In this document: positions 32,756-41,525 of the stretch, in pieces
Position numbering within the stretch: position 1 is the stretch's first letter
How the letters are laid out: every line of letters starts with the position of its first letter
DNA from: JADCCX01 sp051649305
GTDB lineage: Bacteria > Pseudomonadota > Alphaproteobacteria > Rhizobiales > Beijerinckiaceae
Direction: 5' to 3'
DNA: 64,000 bases
NCBI GenBank assembly: GCA_051649305.1
Contig: JBOFGV010000044.1
Location: 124,001-188,000 of the forward strand
Position numbers and translations under genes: made by a program
The notes under the pieces: model-generated
What the model was told of the DNA's origin: nothing
Databases searched by the model: none
Seen by the model: the letters and a program-made list of their open reading frames with translations, nothing else

Positions 32756-34245
32756 GCGGCAATTTCCTTTTGCGCCCTGGCCTCGCGGATTTCACGCGAC
32801 AGGGAAAACACCACAAACACGGCGGCAAGGATCAGCAGTCCAAGCCCGATCTTGTCTTCAAGGAAGATCATGTGATCACCGCCTGACAGCAAGAGCGAGC
32901 GGCGGTAACTGCCCTCGATCATGGGGCCAAGCACAACACCCAATACTGCAGGCAGGAAGGGAAAGTCGTTGAGGCGCATGAGGTATCCAATCACGCCACC
33001 TGCCAGCACCAGTCCGATATCGAACATCGTGCCGTTGATGGTGTAGATGCCGGACAGCACCAGCGCGAAAACGAAGCTTGCCAGATAAGGCCGAGGGCGA
33101 TTCACCAGCCACATGCACAGCGGCAGGATGAGCACGCCAACAAGGATCTGCCCAAGCGTTGCAATCAGCGATCCTGTGTAGAGCCCAAGAATCACATCGT
33201 TGTTCTGTTCAAACAGGCGCGGTCCCGGCAACAGACCATGGATCAGCAGGCCACCGAGCAGAACGGCAGCCGAGTTGGAGCCGGGAATGCCGAAAGACAG
33301 CAGCGGGATCAGCGATGTGGAGGCCACCGTGTTGTTGGCGGCCTCGGGTGCTGCAATGCCTTCCGGCGAACCCTTGCCGAACTCTTCCGGTTTTGATGAC
33401 CAGCGTTTCGCCTCGTTGTAGGCCATGAAGGCAGCAATCGATCCGCCACCGCCGGGCATCAAACCCTCGAACGTGCCAGTGACACAGCCGATGCCCTGCG
33501 GCTTGGCCAGCCGCTTCATCATCGGCCAGCCGGGAAGAACAATCCTCACCTTTGTTTCAGCCGTGGTACCCAGTCCCTTGGTGCCCGATTGCATCAGCAG
33601 CTCGCTGACAGCAAACAAACCCACCATTACAAGGATGGGCTTGATGCCGCCAATCAGATCCGGATGGCCGAAAGTGAAGCGTGACACGCCTGAGATCGGG
33701 TCCGTGCCGATGGTTGACACCATCAAGCCGACGATGGCTGCGGCCAGTCCCTTCAGCAGCGAACCACCAGACAGCGAAGCGATGATGCTGATGCCGAGAA
33801 TGCCCAGACCAAAATAGGAGGCGGGTGTGAACAGGAGCGCAAGGCGTGACAGCGGCTCTGTCATCAGCACCAGCAGGATAAGCCCCACAAGGCTGCCCAC
33901 AACACCGGACCAGAGCGAGATGCCAAGCGCCTCGCCAGCGCGGCCCTGTCGCTTCATTTCGTAGCCATCAATGACGGTGGCAGCAGCTGAATTGGTGCCC
34001 GGTGTGCGGATGAGTATGGCCGGAATGGAGCCACCATATTCTGCGCCGATATAGGTTGTGCTCAAGAGCACAATCGCGATCATCGGGTCCATGCCGTAGG
34101 TGAAGGGCAGGAGCAACGCCATGGTGATGGAGGCGGAAATGCCGGGCAAAGCACCGCCGATGATGCCCCAGACAAGACCAGCCAATGCCGCTGGTAACAG
34201 CGGTGTTGTGATCAGGAGTGTCAGGCTGCGTGAGAGATCTTCCAT
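32752..34245 (-). CDS. tctA: Tripartite tricarboxylate transporter large membrane subunit TctA
   Basis: This 497-residue membrane subunit has about 11-12 helices. The two family signatures are visible: GGALPGISASITMALLLPFTYGMDP near residue 30 and GCVTGTFEGLMPGGGGSIAAFMAYNEAKRW near residue 255. It forms the secondary transport channel with TctB, fed by a periplasmic Bug protein. It follows tctB by 9 bp. It is the only TctA-type gene in the window despite six binding-protein genes. Confidence 0.92.
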   Translation of the reverse strand: MEDLSRSLTLLITTPLLPAALAGLVWGIIGGALPGISASITMALLLPFTYGMDPMIAIVLLSTTYIGAEYGGSIPAILIRTPGTNSAAATVIDGYEMKRQGRAGEALGISLWSGVVGSLVGLILLVLMTEPLSRLALLFTPASYFGLGILGISIIASLSGGSLLKGLAAAIVGLMVSTIGTDPISGVSRFTFGHPDLIGGIKPILVMVGLFAVSELLMQSGTKGLGTTAETKVRIVLPGWPMMKRLAKPQGIGCVTGTFEGLMPGGGGSIAAFMAYNEAKRWSSKPEEFGKGSPEGIAAPEAANNTVASTSLIPLLSFGIPGSNSAAVLLGGLLIHGLLPGPRLFEQNNDVILGLYTGSLIATLGQILVGVLILPLCMWLVNRPRPYLASFVFALVLSGIYTINGTMFDIGLVLAGGVIGYLMRLNDFPFLPAVLGVVLGPMIEGSYRRSLLLSGGDHMIFLEDKIGLGLLILAAVFVVFSLSREIREARAQKEIAA

Positions 34246-34254
34246 GGTTCTCTC

Positions 34255-34746
34255 TCAGCTTTTCATCAGAAGTGCGAGCAGTGATGAAGCCGGCTGGTCA
34301 GAACCAAGAAAGCGGACAAAGATCAGCCAGAAACCTACCCCGCCGCCCAAGGCAACCATCACCAGTTTCAGCGAGAGCGCCTCGCGTTCATACACCGCTA
34401 TCGCTGTGATGAGCGCAGCGATGCCAACGGCAAACCCGACAAGTGGCGCCAGCACCATGTAGGCGATGCCAATCAGGATAAAACCCAACGCCCGCGGCAA
34501 CGGCGCATGCTCCGGTTTACTGTCATCGCCTGTGATCTTGGCAGCTGGTTTTCGTGCTGCCAGCAGGCCCTTGCCGGTGATGAGCAGGGCGACAATCGCC
34601 AGCCCGCCCGCAAGAACCTTTGGCAGGCCATCAGCACCAACCTCATCAGAGAGCGAGCTTGATGGAATGTCGCGCGTCAGCCAGTAGTAGCCCACTGCAA
34701 TAGCGAGCAACAAGAATCCGGCGATGCTGTCTTTCGTCAATGTCAC
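34255..34746 (-). CDS. tctB: Tripartite tricarboxylate transporter small membrane subunit TctB
   Basis: This 163-residue protein has four predicted membrane helices (about 8-25, 45-62, 88-125 as two segments, and 130-150), matching TctB. It begins MTLTKDSIAGFLLLAIAVGYYW. It lies 19 bp after tctC and 9 bp before tctA, in the canonical C-B-A order. Confidence 0.85.
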   Translation of the reverse strand: MTLTKDSIAGFLLLAIAVGYYWLTRDIPSSSLSDEVGADGLPKVLAGGLAIVALLITGKGLLAARKPAAKITGDDSKPEHAPLPRALGFILIGIAYMVLAPLVGFAVGIAALITAIAVYEREALSLKLVMVALGGGVGFWLIFVRFLGSDQPASSLLALLMKS

Positions 34747-34765
34747 TGAGGTTACGCCTTGCCGT

Positions 34766-35743
34766 TCAATTCTTGATCACGCCGGTTTCGCGAAAGAAGG
34801 TCTCGGCTTCTGCTGCAAAGGCGTTGACGAAGGGCTCATAGGCGGCCTGAGGTATGTAGTCAGCCACCAGACTTTCAGCACCGTAGACGGCCTGATAGTC
34901 CTTGTCCTTCAGGAGGTTCTGCACAGCGCGCTCCCATATGGCGATGATGTCTGCGGGCAATCCTTGCGGACCGGCAAGACCGCGGAACTTGCGCACCACG
35001 ACATCGTATCCTGCCTCCCGCACAGTGGGGACATCCGGGAAGGCGGCCAGACGCTGCGGGTTGAAAACAGCCAGCAGCCGCACGCGCTTGGATTCCAGCT
35101 GCGAACGCAGTTCCTGAATCTCGCCAACACCCATTTCCAATGTGCCATTCAGCACGTTGATCATCATGTCGCCGCCGCCCTCGTGCGAGACGACAGCTGC
35201 GTTTACACCGGCAGCGCGGCGCAGGCGCTCGGCGGCTTGCCGCTCCAGCGAGGCAGGATTGGCTGCACCCCAGCGCCCGCGTTTATCCTTGGCGTGGGCA
35301 ATGAGATCAGCCAGTGTTTTGAATGGACCATCGGCGCGGGTGAACACAACCTCGGCATCGCTGAACACGTTCACCAGCGGCTGCACATTCTTGTAGGTAT
35401 GCTGCGGCTTGGAGAGCAGGGACGTGAAGACATAGGTCGGTGTGGTTGCATAAAGCACGCTGCCATCCGGTTTGGCCGTAGCGAGACGGCTCAGCGCCCG
35501 TGCACCACTTCCGCCCTGCACATTTTCCACCACAAAGGTAGCGTTGATGTAGCGGATCAAATACTTCGTCATCTCGCGCAGAAAGACATCTGATCCGCCA
35601 CCCGGGCTTGAATGGGTGATGAGCGTGACAATGCGGTGGGGATAGTTTTCAGGCGAAGCATGCGCCTGTGTGATTATGCCCGGCATGGCGATTGCCACTG
35701 TGCCCGCTGCTGCAAGATGGTTGAACCTGCGTCTTGTGATCAT
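34766..35743 (-). CDS. tctC: Tripartite tricarboxylate transporter substrate-binding protein TctC
   Basis: This 325-residue Bug-family protein has a twin-arginine-like leader (TRRRFNHLAAAG, cleavage near AHA at about 30). RIVTLITHSSPGGGSDVF and VQGGSGARALSRL align with the ligand loops. It directly precedes tctB and tctA and so is the cognate binding protein of the transporter. It follows gntR by 30 bp, consistent with substrate-responsive expression. Confidence 0.88.
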   Translation of the reverse strand: MITRRRFNHLAAAGTVAIAMPGIITQAHASPENYPHRIVTLITHSSPGGGSDVFLREMTKYLIRYINATFVVENVQGGSGARALSRLATAKPDGSVLYATTPTYVFTSLLSKPQHTYKNVQPLVNVFSDAEVVFTRADGPFKTLADLIAHAKDKRGRWGAANPASLERQAAERLRRAAGVNAAVVSHEGGGDMMINVLNGTLEMGVGEIQELRSQLESKRVRLLAVFNPQRLAAFPDVPTVREAGYDVVVRKFRGLAGPQGLPADIIAIWERAVQNLLKDKDYQAVYGAESLVADYIPQAAYEPFVNAFAAEAETFFRETGVIKN

Positions 35744-35773
35744 GATCTTGTCCTCCCAGACATATCACTGGCC

Positions 35774-36523
35774 TTATTCGTTCACGGCACTGGCCGCTTC
35801 CATGCGGATGACTTTCAGCAACCGATCCTTTGCCGAGGCAACATGACGCCAGTGTGCTTCTTGTGCCCAGCCGGGGTCCTGTGCTGCGATCGCTGACACC
35901 ATCTCCCTGTGCTCGCGGTTGGAGACTGCAAGGCCTCCGCCCTGCACAAGGCTGCGCGCCCTGAAGAGAGTGAGGCGTTTCACAAAGGCCCTGTACTGCG
36001 TTGCCAAAGTCAGATTTCCAGAGCCATCAACAATCGTCTCGTGAAAGGTGAGGTTAAGCGGATAATAGGCATCAAAGTCGCGGGTGCTGGCTGCCTGCTC
36101 CATGGCGACCAGAAGCTCCTCCAGCTGCGCGACGATCGCTTTGTCAGCACGTTCCGCCAGCAACCGGCCAGCAAGGCCAAACAGCGCAGCGCGCACGTCA
36201 TACAATTCCCGCACTTCGGCAACAGTAAGCTGCCGGACAAAGACGCCCTTGTTCGTGACAGCCTCCACAAAGCCTGCGCCCTCAAGGGCGCGCACAGCCT
36301 CGCGTATCGGACCACGGCTGACACCAAAGCGTTGCGCCAGCTGCTGCTCGTTCAGGCGTTCACCGGGCTTCATCTGGCCGTTCACGATCATCGCTTCCAG
36401 TTGATCGCACAGCACCTTCGACAGCGGCGCACTGCGCAACGCATCATCGGATACAACCGCTGTCATGGAAGGGGGCGGATTCATGGGAGAAAACATCATC
36501 GCATCGATCAGAAGTGTCAACAC
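35774..36523 (-). CDS. GntR-family (FCD/FadR subgroup) transcriptional regulator
   Basis: This 249-residue regulator, read from the longest start, has a GntR winged helix at about 35-100 (LNEQQLAQRFGVSRGPIREAVRAL) and an all-helical FCD ligand domain after it. The true start may be one of the later ATGs at 36484 or 36466, since no clear ribosome site marks 36523 and an inverted repeat covers 36512-36525. It heads the tct operon and faces the PrpD-FAH operon. It very likely controls both in response to a carboxylic acid. Confidence 0.87.
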   Translation of the reverse strand: MLTLLIDAMMFSPMNPPPSMTAVVSDDALRSAPLSKVLCDQLEAMIVNGQMKPGERLNEQQLAQRFGVSRGPIREAVRALEGAGFVEAVTNKGVFVRQLTVAEVRELYDVRAALFGLAGRLLAERADKAIVAQLEELLVAMEQAASTRDFDAYYPLNLTFHETIVDGSGNLTLATQYRAFVKRLTLFRARSLVQGGGLAVSNREHREMVSAIAAQDPGWAQEAHWRHVASAKDRLLKVIRMEAASAVNE

Positions 36524-36525
36524 TT
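36512..36525. promoter_or_regulatory. Inverted repeat near the gntR start, candidate GntR site 1
   Basis: AAGTGT-CA-ACACTT has perfect 6-bp arms and contains TGTCAACACT (36515-36524). On the minus strand it includes TTGACA, a possible -35 element of gntR if translation begins at one of the later ATGs. The same 10-mer recurs inverted at 36609. Confidence 0.5.
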
Positions 36526-36608
36526 AATAACAGTCTGGAGGACGAAAATCCCCGAATATCTCGTTCAATACGATTAAACTGTCAAAAATGAACTGTCTGA
36601 GCCGACTT

Positions 36609-36618
36609 AGTGTTGACA
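36609..36618. promoter_or_regulatory. Second copy of the shared motif, candidate GntR site 2
   Basis: AGTGTTGACA is the exact reverse complement of TGTCAACACT in site 1, 84 bp away. It lies 56 bp before the PrpD start at 36675 and holds a TTGACA. Duplication in a divergent gap beside a GntR gene supports an operator role. Confidence 0.5.
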
Positions 36619-36674
36619 GTATGATATGTATGGATAGAGGTCAAAGCCAGACTCACGTTTTGTGCAGAGGTCCC

Positions 36675-38039
36675 ATGAACGCGCATGCCCCCGTAGTGAC
36701 TGCTGTCACCAGACATCTTGCCGAGTTTGTTGTTCGCTCGGAAGCGGATCAAATTCCGGCTGCTGTCTACACCGAGGCCACGCGCTCTTTCCTCAACTGG
36801 GTTGGCTGCACTGTTGGAGGCTCCACTCACCCCGCGCTTGATATCGCATGGGCCGCAGCCAAGCCATTCGCAGGTGCAAAGCAGGCCACAGTGCTTGGGC
36901 GCGGCTTCAAGACGGACCTTCTGAACGCAACACTCCTCAACGGCATCGCCTCGCATGTCTTTGACTTTGACGACACGCATCTGAAGACTATCATCCATCC
37001 TGCCGGCCCCATCGCCTCAGGCTTGCTTGCCCTTGCCGAGACACGGCCTATGACAGGCCGGGAATTCCTGCATGCCTTCATTCTCGGCATCGAGGTGGAG
37101 TGCCGCATCGGCAACTCGGTCTATCCTGATCATTATGATCGCGGCTGGCACATCACCGGCACAGCGGGTGTCTTTGGTGCTGCGGCAGCAGCAGGTAAAA
37201 TTCTGGGCCTTGATGTGCAGCAGATGACCTATGCGCTGGGCATTGCAGCCACGCAGTCATCCGGCCTGCGCGAGATGTTCGGTACCATGTGCAAGCCGTT
37301 CCATCCCGGCCGTGCTGCGCAGAACGGCACCTATGCGGCTTTTCTGGCCAAGGAAGGTTTCACCAGCTCGGAGCGCGGTATTGAAGCTCCACGCGGCTTT
37401 GCCCATGTCGCTTCCACCAAGTTTGATCCTTCCGAAATCACGGACGGTCTGGGCACGCATTGGGAAAGTGCACTCAACACCTACAAGCCGTTTGCCTGCG
37501 GCATCGTCATTCACCCCTCGATCGATGCCTGTGTGCAGCTGCGCAACAAGTACGGCCTGAAGGCATCGGATGTCGCTTCCATCGATCTGAAGGTGCATCC
37601 GCTCGTGCTGGAACTCACCGGCAAGACAGCACCACGCACCGGCCTTGAGAGCAAGTTCTCGGTTTATCATTCCTGTGCAGCAGCCATCGTGCACGGGCGT
37701 TGCGGCGAGCATGAATATTCCGATGAATGCGTGGCGGATGCCACCATTGTGGCTCTGCGCCAGAAGGTGAAAGCGGTGGTCGTTCCGGGCATTCACGAGC
37801 ATCAGGTTGATGCAACCCTGACCACCACCGATGGCCGCGTTCTGCATATCTTCATCGAGAACGCCATTGGCTCATTGGGCCGCCCGCTGACCGATGCCGA
37901 GCTTGACGCCAAGCTGACAGACATGTGTGATCCGATCATTGGCGCAAAGGGCTCAAAGGCGTTGATCAAGGCTGCCCGCGCCATTGGCACAGCAGCTGAT
38001 CTGAAGGCAGTGATTAAGGCGGCTTCGCCAAAGAAATAG
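36675..38039 (+). CDS. MmgE/PrpD family protein
   Basis: This is a 454-residue third MmgE/PrpD paralogue. LLNGIASHVFDFDDTHLKT carries the acidic motif, and GWHITGTAGVFGAAAAAGKILGL matches the family helices. The start at 36675 (MNAHAPVV) follows an AGAGG site; an earlier in-frame ATG at 36588 precedes the candidate operator. It leads the rightward operon under the GntR divergent region and is 44 bp before an FAH hydrolase. It probably acts on the same acid as the oppositely oriented tct-prpD genes. Confidence 0.85.
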   Translation: MNAHAPVVTAVTRHLAEFVVRSEADQIPAAVYTEATRSFLNWVGCTVGGSTHPALDIAWAAAKPFAGAKQATVLGRGFKTDLLNATLLNGIASHVFDFDDTHLKTIIHPAGPIASGLLALAETRPMTGREFLHAFILGIEVECRIGNSVYPDHYDRGWHITGTAGVFGAAAAAGKILGLDVQQMTYALGIAATQSSGLREMFGTMCKPFHPGRAAQNGTYAAFLAKEGFTSSERGIEAPRGFAHVASTKFDPSEITDGLGTHWESALNTYKPFACGIVIHPSIDACVQLRNKYGLKASDVASIDLKVHPLVLELTGKTAPRTGLESKFSVYHSCAAAIVHGRCGEHEYSDECVADATIVALRQKVKAVVVPGIHEHQVDATLTTTDGRVLHIFIENAIGSLGRPLTDAELDAKLTDMCDPIIGAKGSKALIKAARAIGTAADLKAVIKAASPKK

Positions 38040-38083
38040 TACAGAAGTATCGTTACAAAAAAGTCAGCGGAGAGGAAAAGCCC

Positions 38084-38962
38084 ATGCGTCTCGTTATGTT
38101 CTCAACCGGAAAGGGCGCTGGCCGTCTTGGTGTTCTGTCAGATGCCGGGGTGCATGATGTTACCGGCATTGCTGGCGCGCCTGTCTCGGTGGCAGCGGCC
38201 GCCGCACTGGGCGCAACAGCCTTGAAGAAACTGGCGAAGGCAGCCGCTGAGGTGAAGCCAAAGGCGGTTGATAAAGTGCGTTTGCTTGCGCCCATTCCGC
38301 GCCCTGCCCGCAACATCTTTTGCGTTGGCAAGAACTACCATGAGCATGCCAAGGAATTTGCCATGAGCGGCTTTGACGCGACGGCAAAAGAGGTTGTGCC
38401 GGAAGCGCCTGTTGTGTTCACCAAGCCGCCGAGTGCTGTCAGTGGTCCGGGCGATATCATCCCTGCCTCATCAGATAACACGAAGTCGGTTGACTATGAG
38501 GGCGAGCTTGCTGTGGTCATCGGCAAGGGCGGGCGTGGCATCGCCAAGGACGCTGCCATGAAGCATGTGTTCGGCTATACCATCGTCAACGATGTGACCT
38601 CGCGCAAACTGCAGCAGCTCCACCGCCAGTGGGTGCTTGGCAAAGGCATTGATGGCTTTTGCCCCATGGGCCCCTGCGTTGTGACTTCAGATGAAATCCG
38701 TGATCCGAAAACACTTCGCCTCACCACGCATATCAACGGCAAGCTCCGGCAGAATGCGCTTGTCGAGGATTTGATCTTTGACATTCCGACACTCATCGCC
38801 ACCATCTCGCGCTACATCACGCTGGAGCCGGGCGATATCATCGCGACAGGAACACCGGCTGGCGTTGGCATTGGTTTCACGCCACCAAAGTTCCTTAAAA
38901 AAGGCGACCGTGTCAGGATTGAAGTGAGCGGCATTGGAGTGCTTGAAAACACGGTCGGCTAA
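38084..38962 (+). CDS. Fumarylacetoacetate hydrolase (FAH) family protein
   Basis: This 292-residue metal-dependent hydrolase or decarboxylase is of the FAH superfamily. The metal site is given by E139 and E141 in DYEGELAVVIG and by D170 in IVNDVTSR. RNIFCVGKNYHEHAKEF near 77-93 and GDIIATGTPAGVGIGF near 260 complete the signature. Members act on 2-oxo acids and acylpyruvates, including ring-cleavage products. A GGAGAGGAAA site precedes the start. It follows PrpD and precedes two Bug genes. Confidence 0.88.
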   Translation: MRLVMFSTGKGAGRLGVLSDAGVHDVTGIAGAPVSVAAAAALGATALKKLAKAAAEVKPKAVDKVRLLAPIPRPARNIFCVGKNYHEHAKEFAMSGFDATAKEVVPEAPVVFTKPPSAVSGPGDIIPASSDNTKSVDYEGELAVVIGKGGRGIAKDAAMKHVFGYTIVNDVTSRKLQQLHRQWVLGKGIDGFCPMGPCVVTSDEIRDPKTLRLTTHINGKLRQNALVEDLIFDIPTLIATISRYITLEPGDIIATGTPAGVGIGFTPPKFLKKGDRVRIEVSGIGVLENTVG

Positions 38963-38997
38963 GCGCGTTTGCAGACAACAATCTCCGGGAGGGAAGC

Positions 38998-40005
38998 ATG
39001 AAACGCAGAACATTTCTGAGCGGAGCAACGGCAAGCCTTGCAGCAGCTGGCTCCAGTGCATTTGTTCTCAAGTCTCCGGCACTGGCGCAGGCCTCTGCCT
39101 GGCCAAGCCAAGCCTTGAAAATGGTCGTGCCATTCCCGCCCGGAGGACAGGGTGACCTCGCTGCGCGACCTATTGCAAAGGCCTTCGAGCGCATTCTGGG
39201 CAAACCTGTTGTTGTCGAAAACAAAGGCGGTGCCGGTGGTGCCATTGGCAATGCTGCTGTGGCGCGTGGAGCCAACGATGGCCATACACTGCTGATGACG
39301 CTGTCCTCGCTGGCGGTTCTGCCAGAGGCAGACCGCATCATGGGGCGTCAGGCACAATATGAAACCGCCGAGCTCACACCCATCGCTCGCGTGCTGGCGG
39401 ACCCGACCCTTCTCGCAGTTCATGCCGAAACACCCTGGAAAACGGTGGCTGATCTAGTGGCTGATGCCAAGCGACGCCCGGGGGAAATTCCCTATGGCTC
39501 ATCAGGGCCTTATGGCACGCTGCATGTCTCGATGGAGATGTTCACTGGCAACGCCGGGATCAAAATGAACCATGTGCCGTATCGTGGTGCTGGTCCGGCG
39601 TTGAACGATCTCATCAGCGGTCAGATCAAGGCGCTGGCTTCTGCCCCCGGCGTTCTCAAACAACAGGCCGATGCCGGTAAAATCCGCGTGCTGGCCAACT
39701 TCGGCACAGAGCGCGTACCTGCGTTTCCCGATGTACCGACGTTCCGGGAACTTGGTTTTGCCGATGTGGAATTCTATATCTGGGGTGGTTTGTTTGTGCC
39801 CCGCGCCACACCGGCTGATGTCGTTGTACGTCTGCGTGACGCCATGCGGGAGGCGATGGCTGATCCTGAAACACGCCGTGTCTATGAGGCTGCAGGAAGC
39901 CCGCCAGCCTATCTCGATCAGGCCGAGTTCTCGGCCTTTGTTGCCAAGGATTCTGCGCGACTGATTGAGGCCGTGCGCAAGATCGGCCGGGTGGACGGCG
40001 GCTGA
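38998..40005 (+). CDS. Bug/TctC-family substrate-binding protein
   Basis: This 335-residue protein has a twin-arginine-type leader (KRRTFLSGATASLAAAG, cleavage after ALA-QA near residue 31). KMVVPFPPGGQGDLAARPI and KGGAGGAIGNA are Bug landmarks. It is the first of two consecutive Bug genes in this operon, with no TctAB genes beside it. It may share the TctAB channel encoded by the opposing operon under the same GntR region. Confidence 0.88.
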   Translation: MKRRTFLSGATASLAAAGSSAFVLKSPALAQASAWPSQALKMVVPFPPGGQGDLAARPIAKAFERILGKPVVVENKGGAGGAIGNAAVARGANDGHTLLMTLSSLAVLPEADRIMGRQAQYETAELTPIARVLADPTLLAVHAETPWKTVADLVADAKRRPGEIPYGSSGPYGTLHVSMEMFTGNAGIKMNHVPYRGAGPALNDLISGQIKALASAPGVLKQQADAGKIRVLANFGTERVPAFPDVPTFRELGFADVEFYIWGGLFVPRATPADVVVRLRDAMREAMADPETRRVYEAAGSPPAYLDQAEFSAFVAKDSARLIEAVRKIGRVDGG

Positions 40006-40046
40006 AACATTGTCTGAACGATAACAACAAAGGGGAGGACTTCACG

Positions 40047-41024
40047 ATGACCAAACGCAGAACCCTGTTGCTGGGCGCAATGGCGCTGGCAGCCGCATCT
40101 CTCGCAGCACCCGTTGCAGAGGCCCAGAGCTATCCTACACGCCCGGTGCGCATTATCGTGCCGTTTGGGCCCGGCGGCCCCGCTGATATCTACGCCCGCG
40201 CTGTGGCCCAGCATCTGGGCGATGCGCTGAAGCAAAACTTCATCATCGAGAACAAGCCGGGTGCCGGTGCCGTGATTGGCACAACCGAGGCCGCGCGTGC
40301 TGCGCCCGATGGTTACACCCTCCTGATGATGTCCAACACCCACACAGCCAACGAGACGCTGCTGCCAGCACGCGGCTATGTGCTGACCGAGGCTTTTGTG
40401 CCGGTGGCACCGGTCAATGCTTCCGATCTTGTGATTGTGGTTCATCCTTCAGTGCCTGCCAAGACGTTGAAAGAATTCATCGATCTTGCCAAATCCAAAC
40501 CCGGCCAGTTCACCTATGCGTCTTCCGGCAACGGCACGCCGTATCATCTCGCCAGCGAGAACTTCAAGGCGCTGACCGGCACTGATATGGTGCATCTGCC
40601 ACACAGGAACAGCGGTGACGCCAGAAACGCAGTGCTGGGCGGCCATGCCCAGATCATGATGGACGCGGTGACAACAACCGCACCAACCGTGCAGGCCGGT
40701 CAGGTGCGTGCGCTGGCAACAACCGGCGACAAGCGCTCGGCCATTCTGCCAGATTTGCCGACGGCGAAGGAAGCCGGTGTTGCAGGTTTTGAGGCAACGA
40801 TCTGGCTTGGTCTGCTGGCCCCTGCCGGTACACCTCAGCCGATCATCGACCAACTGAACGCAGAGGTGCGCAAGTTTCAGGAGCGCCCTGAAATTCGGGA
40901 TGCATGGGCCAAGCAGGGCGCACTCGCCATCAGCCTTAATCCTCAGCAGTTTGGTGAATACATCAAGACCGATGTTGCCAAATGGAAGAAGGTTATCGAA
41001 AGCGCCAACATCAAGGCGCAGTGA
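40047..41024 (+). CDS. Bug/TctC-family substrate-binding protein
   Basis: This 325-residue protein has a leader beginning KRRTLLLGAMALAAAS, with cleavage near AEA-QS at about 27. VRIIVPFGPGGPADIYAR and PGAGAVIGTTEAA identify the family. It lies 41 bp after the previous Bug gene after a GGGGAGGA site. The two paralogues differ clearly in sequence, suggesting different ligands rather than a recent duplication. Confidence 0.88.
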   Translation: MTKRRTLLLGAMALAAASLAAPVAEAQSYPTRPVRIIVPFGPGGPADIYARAVAQHLGDALKQNFIIENKPGAGAVIGTTEAARAAPDGYTLLMMSNTHTANETLLPARGYVLTEAFVPVAPVNASDLVIVVHPSVPAKTLKEFIDLAKSKPGQFTYASSGNGTPYHLASENFKALTGTDMVHLPHRNSGDARNAVLGGHAQIMMDAVTTTAPTVQAGQVRALATTGDKRSAILPDLPTAKEAGVAGFEATIWLGLLAPAGTPQPIIDQLNAEVRKFQERPEIRDAWAKQGALAISLNPQQFGEYIKTDVAKWKKVIESANIKAQ

Positions 41025-41054
41025 TGAAGGCCAAGTGATGAAGGCAGCGTGGTG

Positions 41055-41525
41055 ATGCTGATTGTCAACGGCCTTGCCCGCCAGATCAGTTCTGATCCTG
41101 ACAGGACATTGCTTGATGTCCTGCGCACAGACCTTGATCTCAAGGCAACGCGCTTTGGGTGCGGCGAGGGGCTTTGCGGCGCCTGCACTGTGATTGTTGA
41201 CGGTCGCGCCGTAACAACCTGCAATACGCCGCTCTGGTCCGTTGAGGGAAAGAGCATCACAACGCTGGAAGGGCTGGGGAGCGAGATCAAACCCCATCCT
41301 TTGCAGCAGGCTTTCATCGACGCACAGGCCATGCAATGCGGCTACTGCGTCTCCGGCATCATCATGAGCGCAGCCGCCTTGCTGATGGCAAAACCAGAGG
41401 CATCTGATTACGACATCCGCACTGCATTGGAGAACAACCTCTGCCGTTGCGGTGCTCACAACCGGATGCTCAGGGCCATTACCAAGGCAGCGGCTGACCT
41501 GCGAGGCGAGGCTGCCCGTGGTTGA
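41055..41525 (+). CDS. Molybdenum hydroxylase 2Fe-2S subunit (IorA/NicA type)
   Basis: This 156-residue subunit has two [2Fe-2S] clusters: C36, C41, C44 and C56 (GCGEGLCGAC), and C95, C98, C130 and C132 (CGYC and CRC). No FAD-subunit gene follows, as in isoquinoline oxidoreductase and nicotinate dehydrogenase systems that pass electrons to a cytochrome or quinone rather than NAD. The ATG at 41055 is preferred, with GTG codons at 41049 and 41052 as alternatives. It overlaps the Mo-subunit gene by 8 bp. Confidence 0.88.
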   Translation: MLIVNGLARQISSDPDRTLLDVLRTDLDLKATRFGCGEGLCGACTVIVDGRAVTTCNTPLWSVEGKSITTLEGLGSEIKPHPLQQAFIDAQAMQCGYCVSGIIMSAAALLMAKPEASDYDIRTALENNLCRCGAHNRMLRAITKAAADLRGEAARG

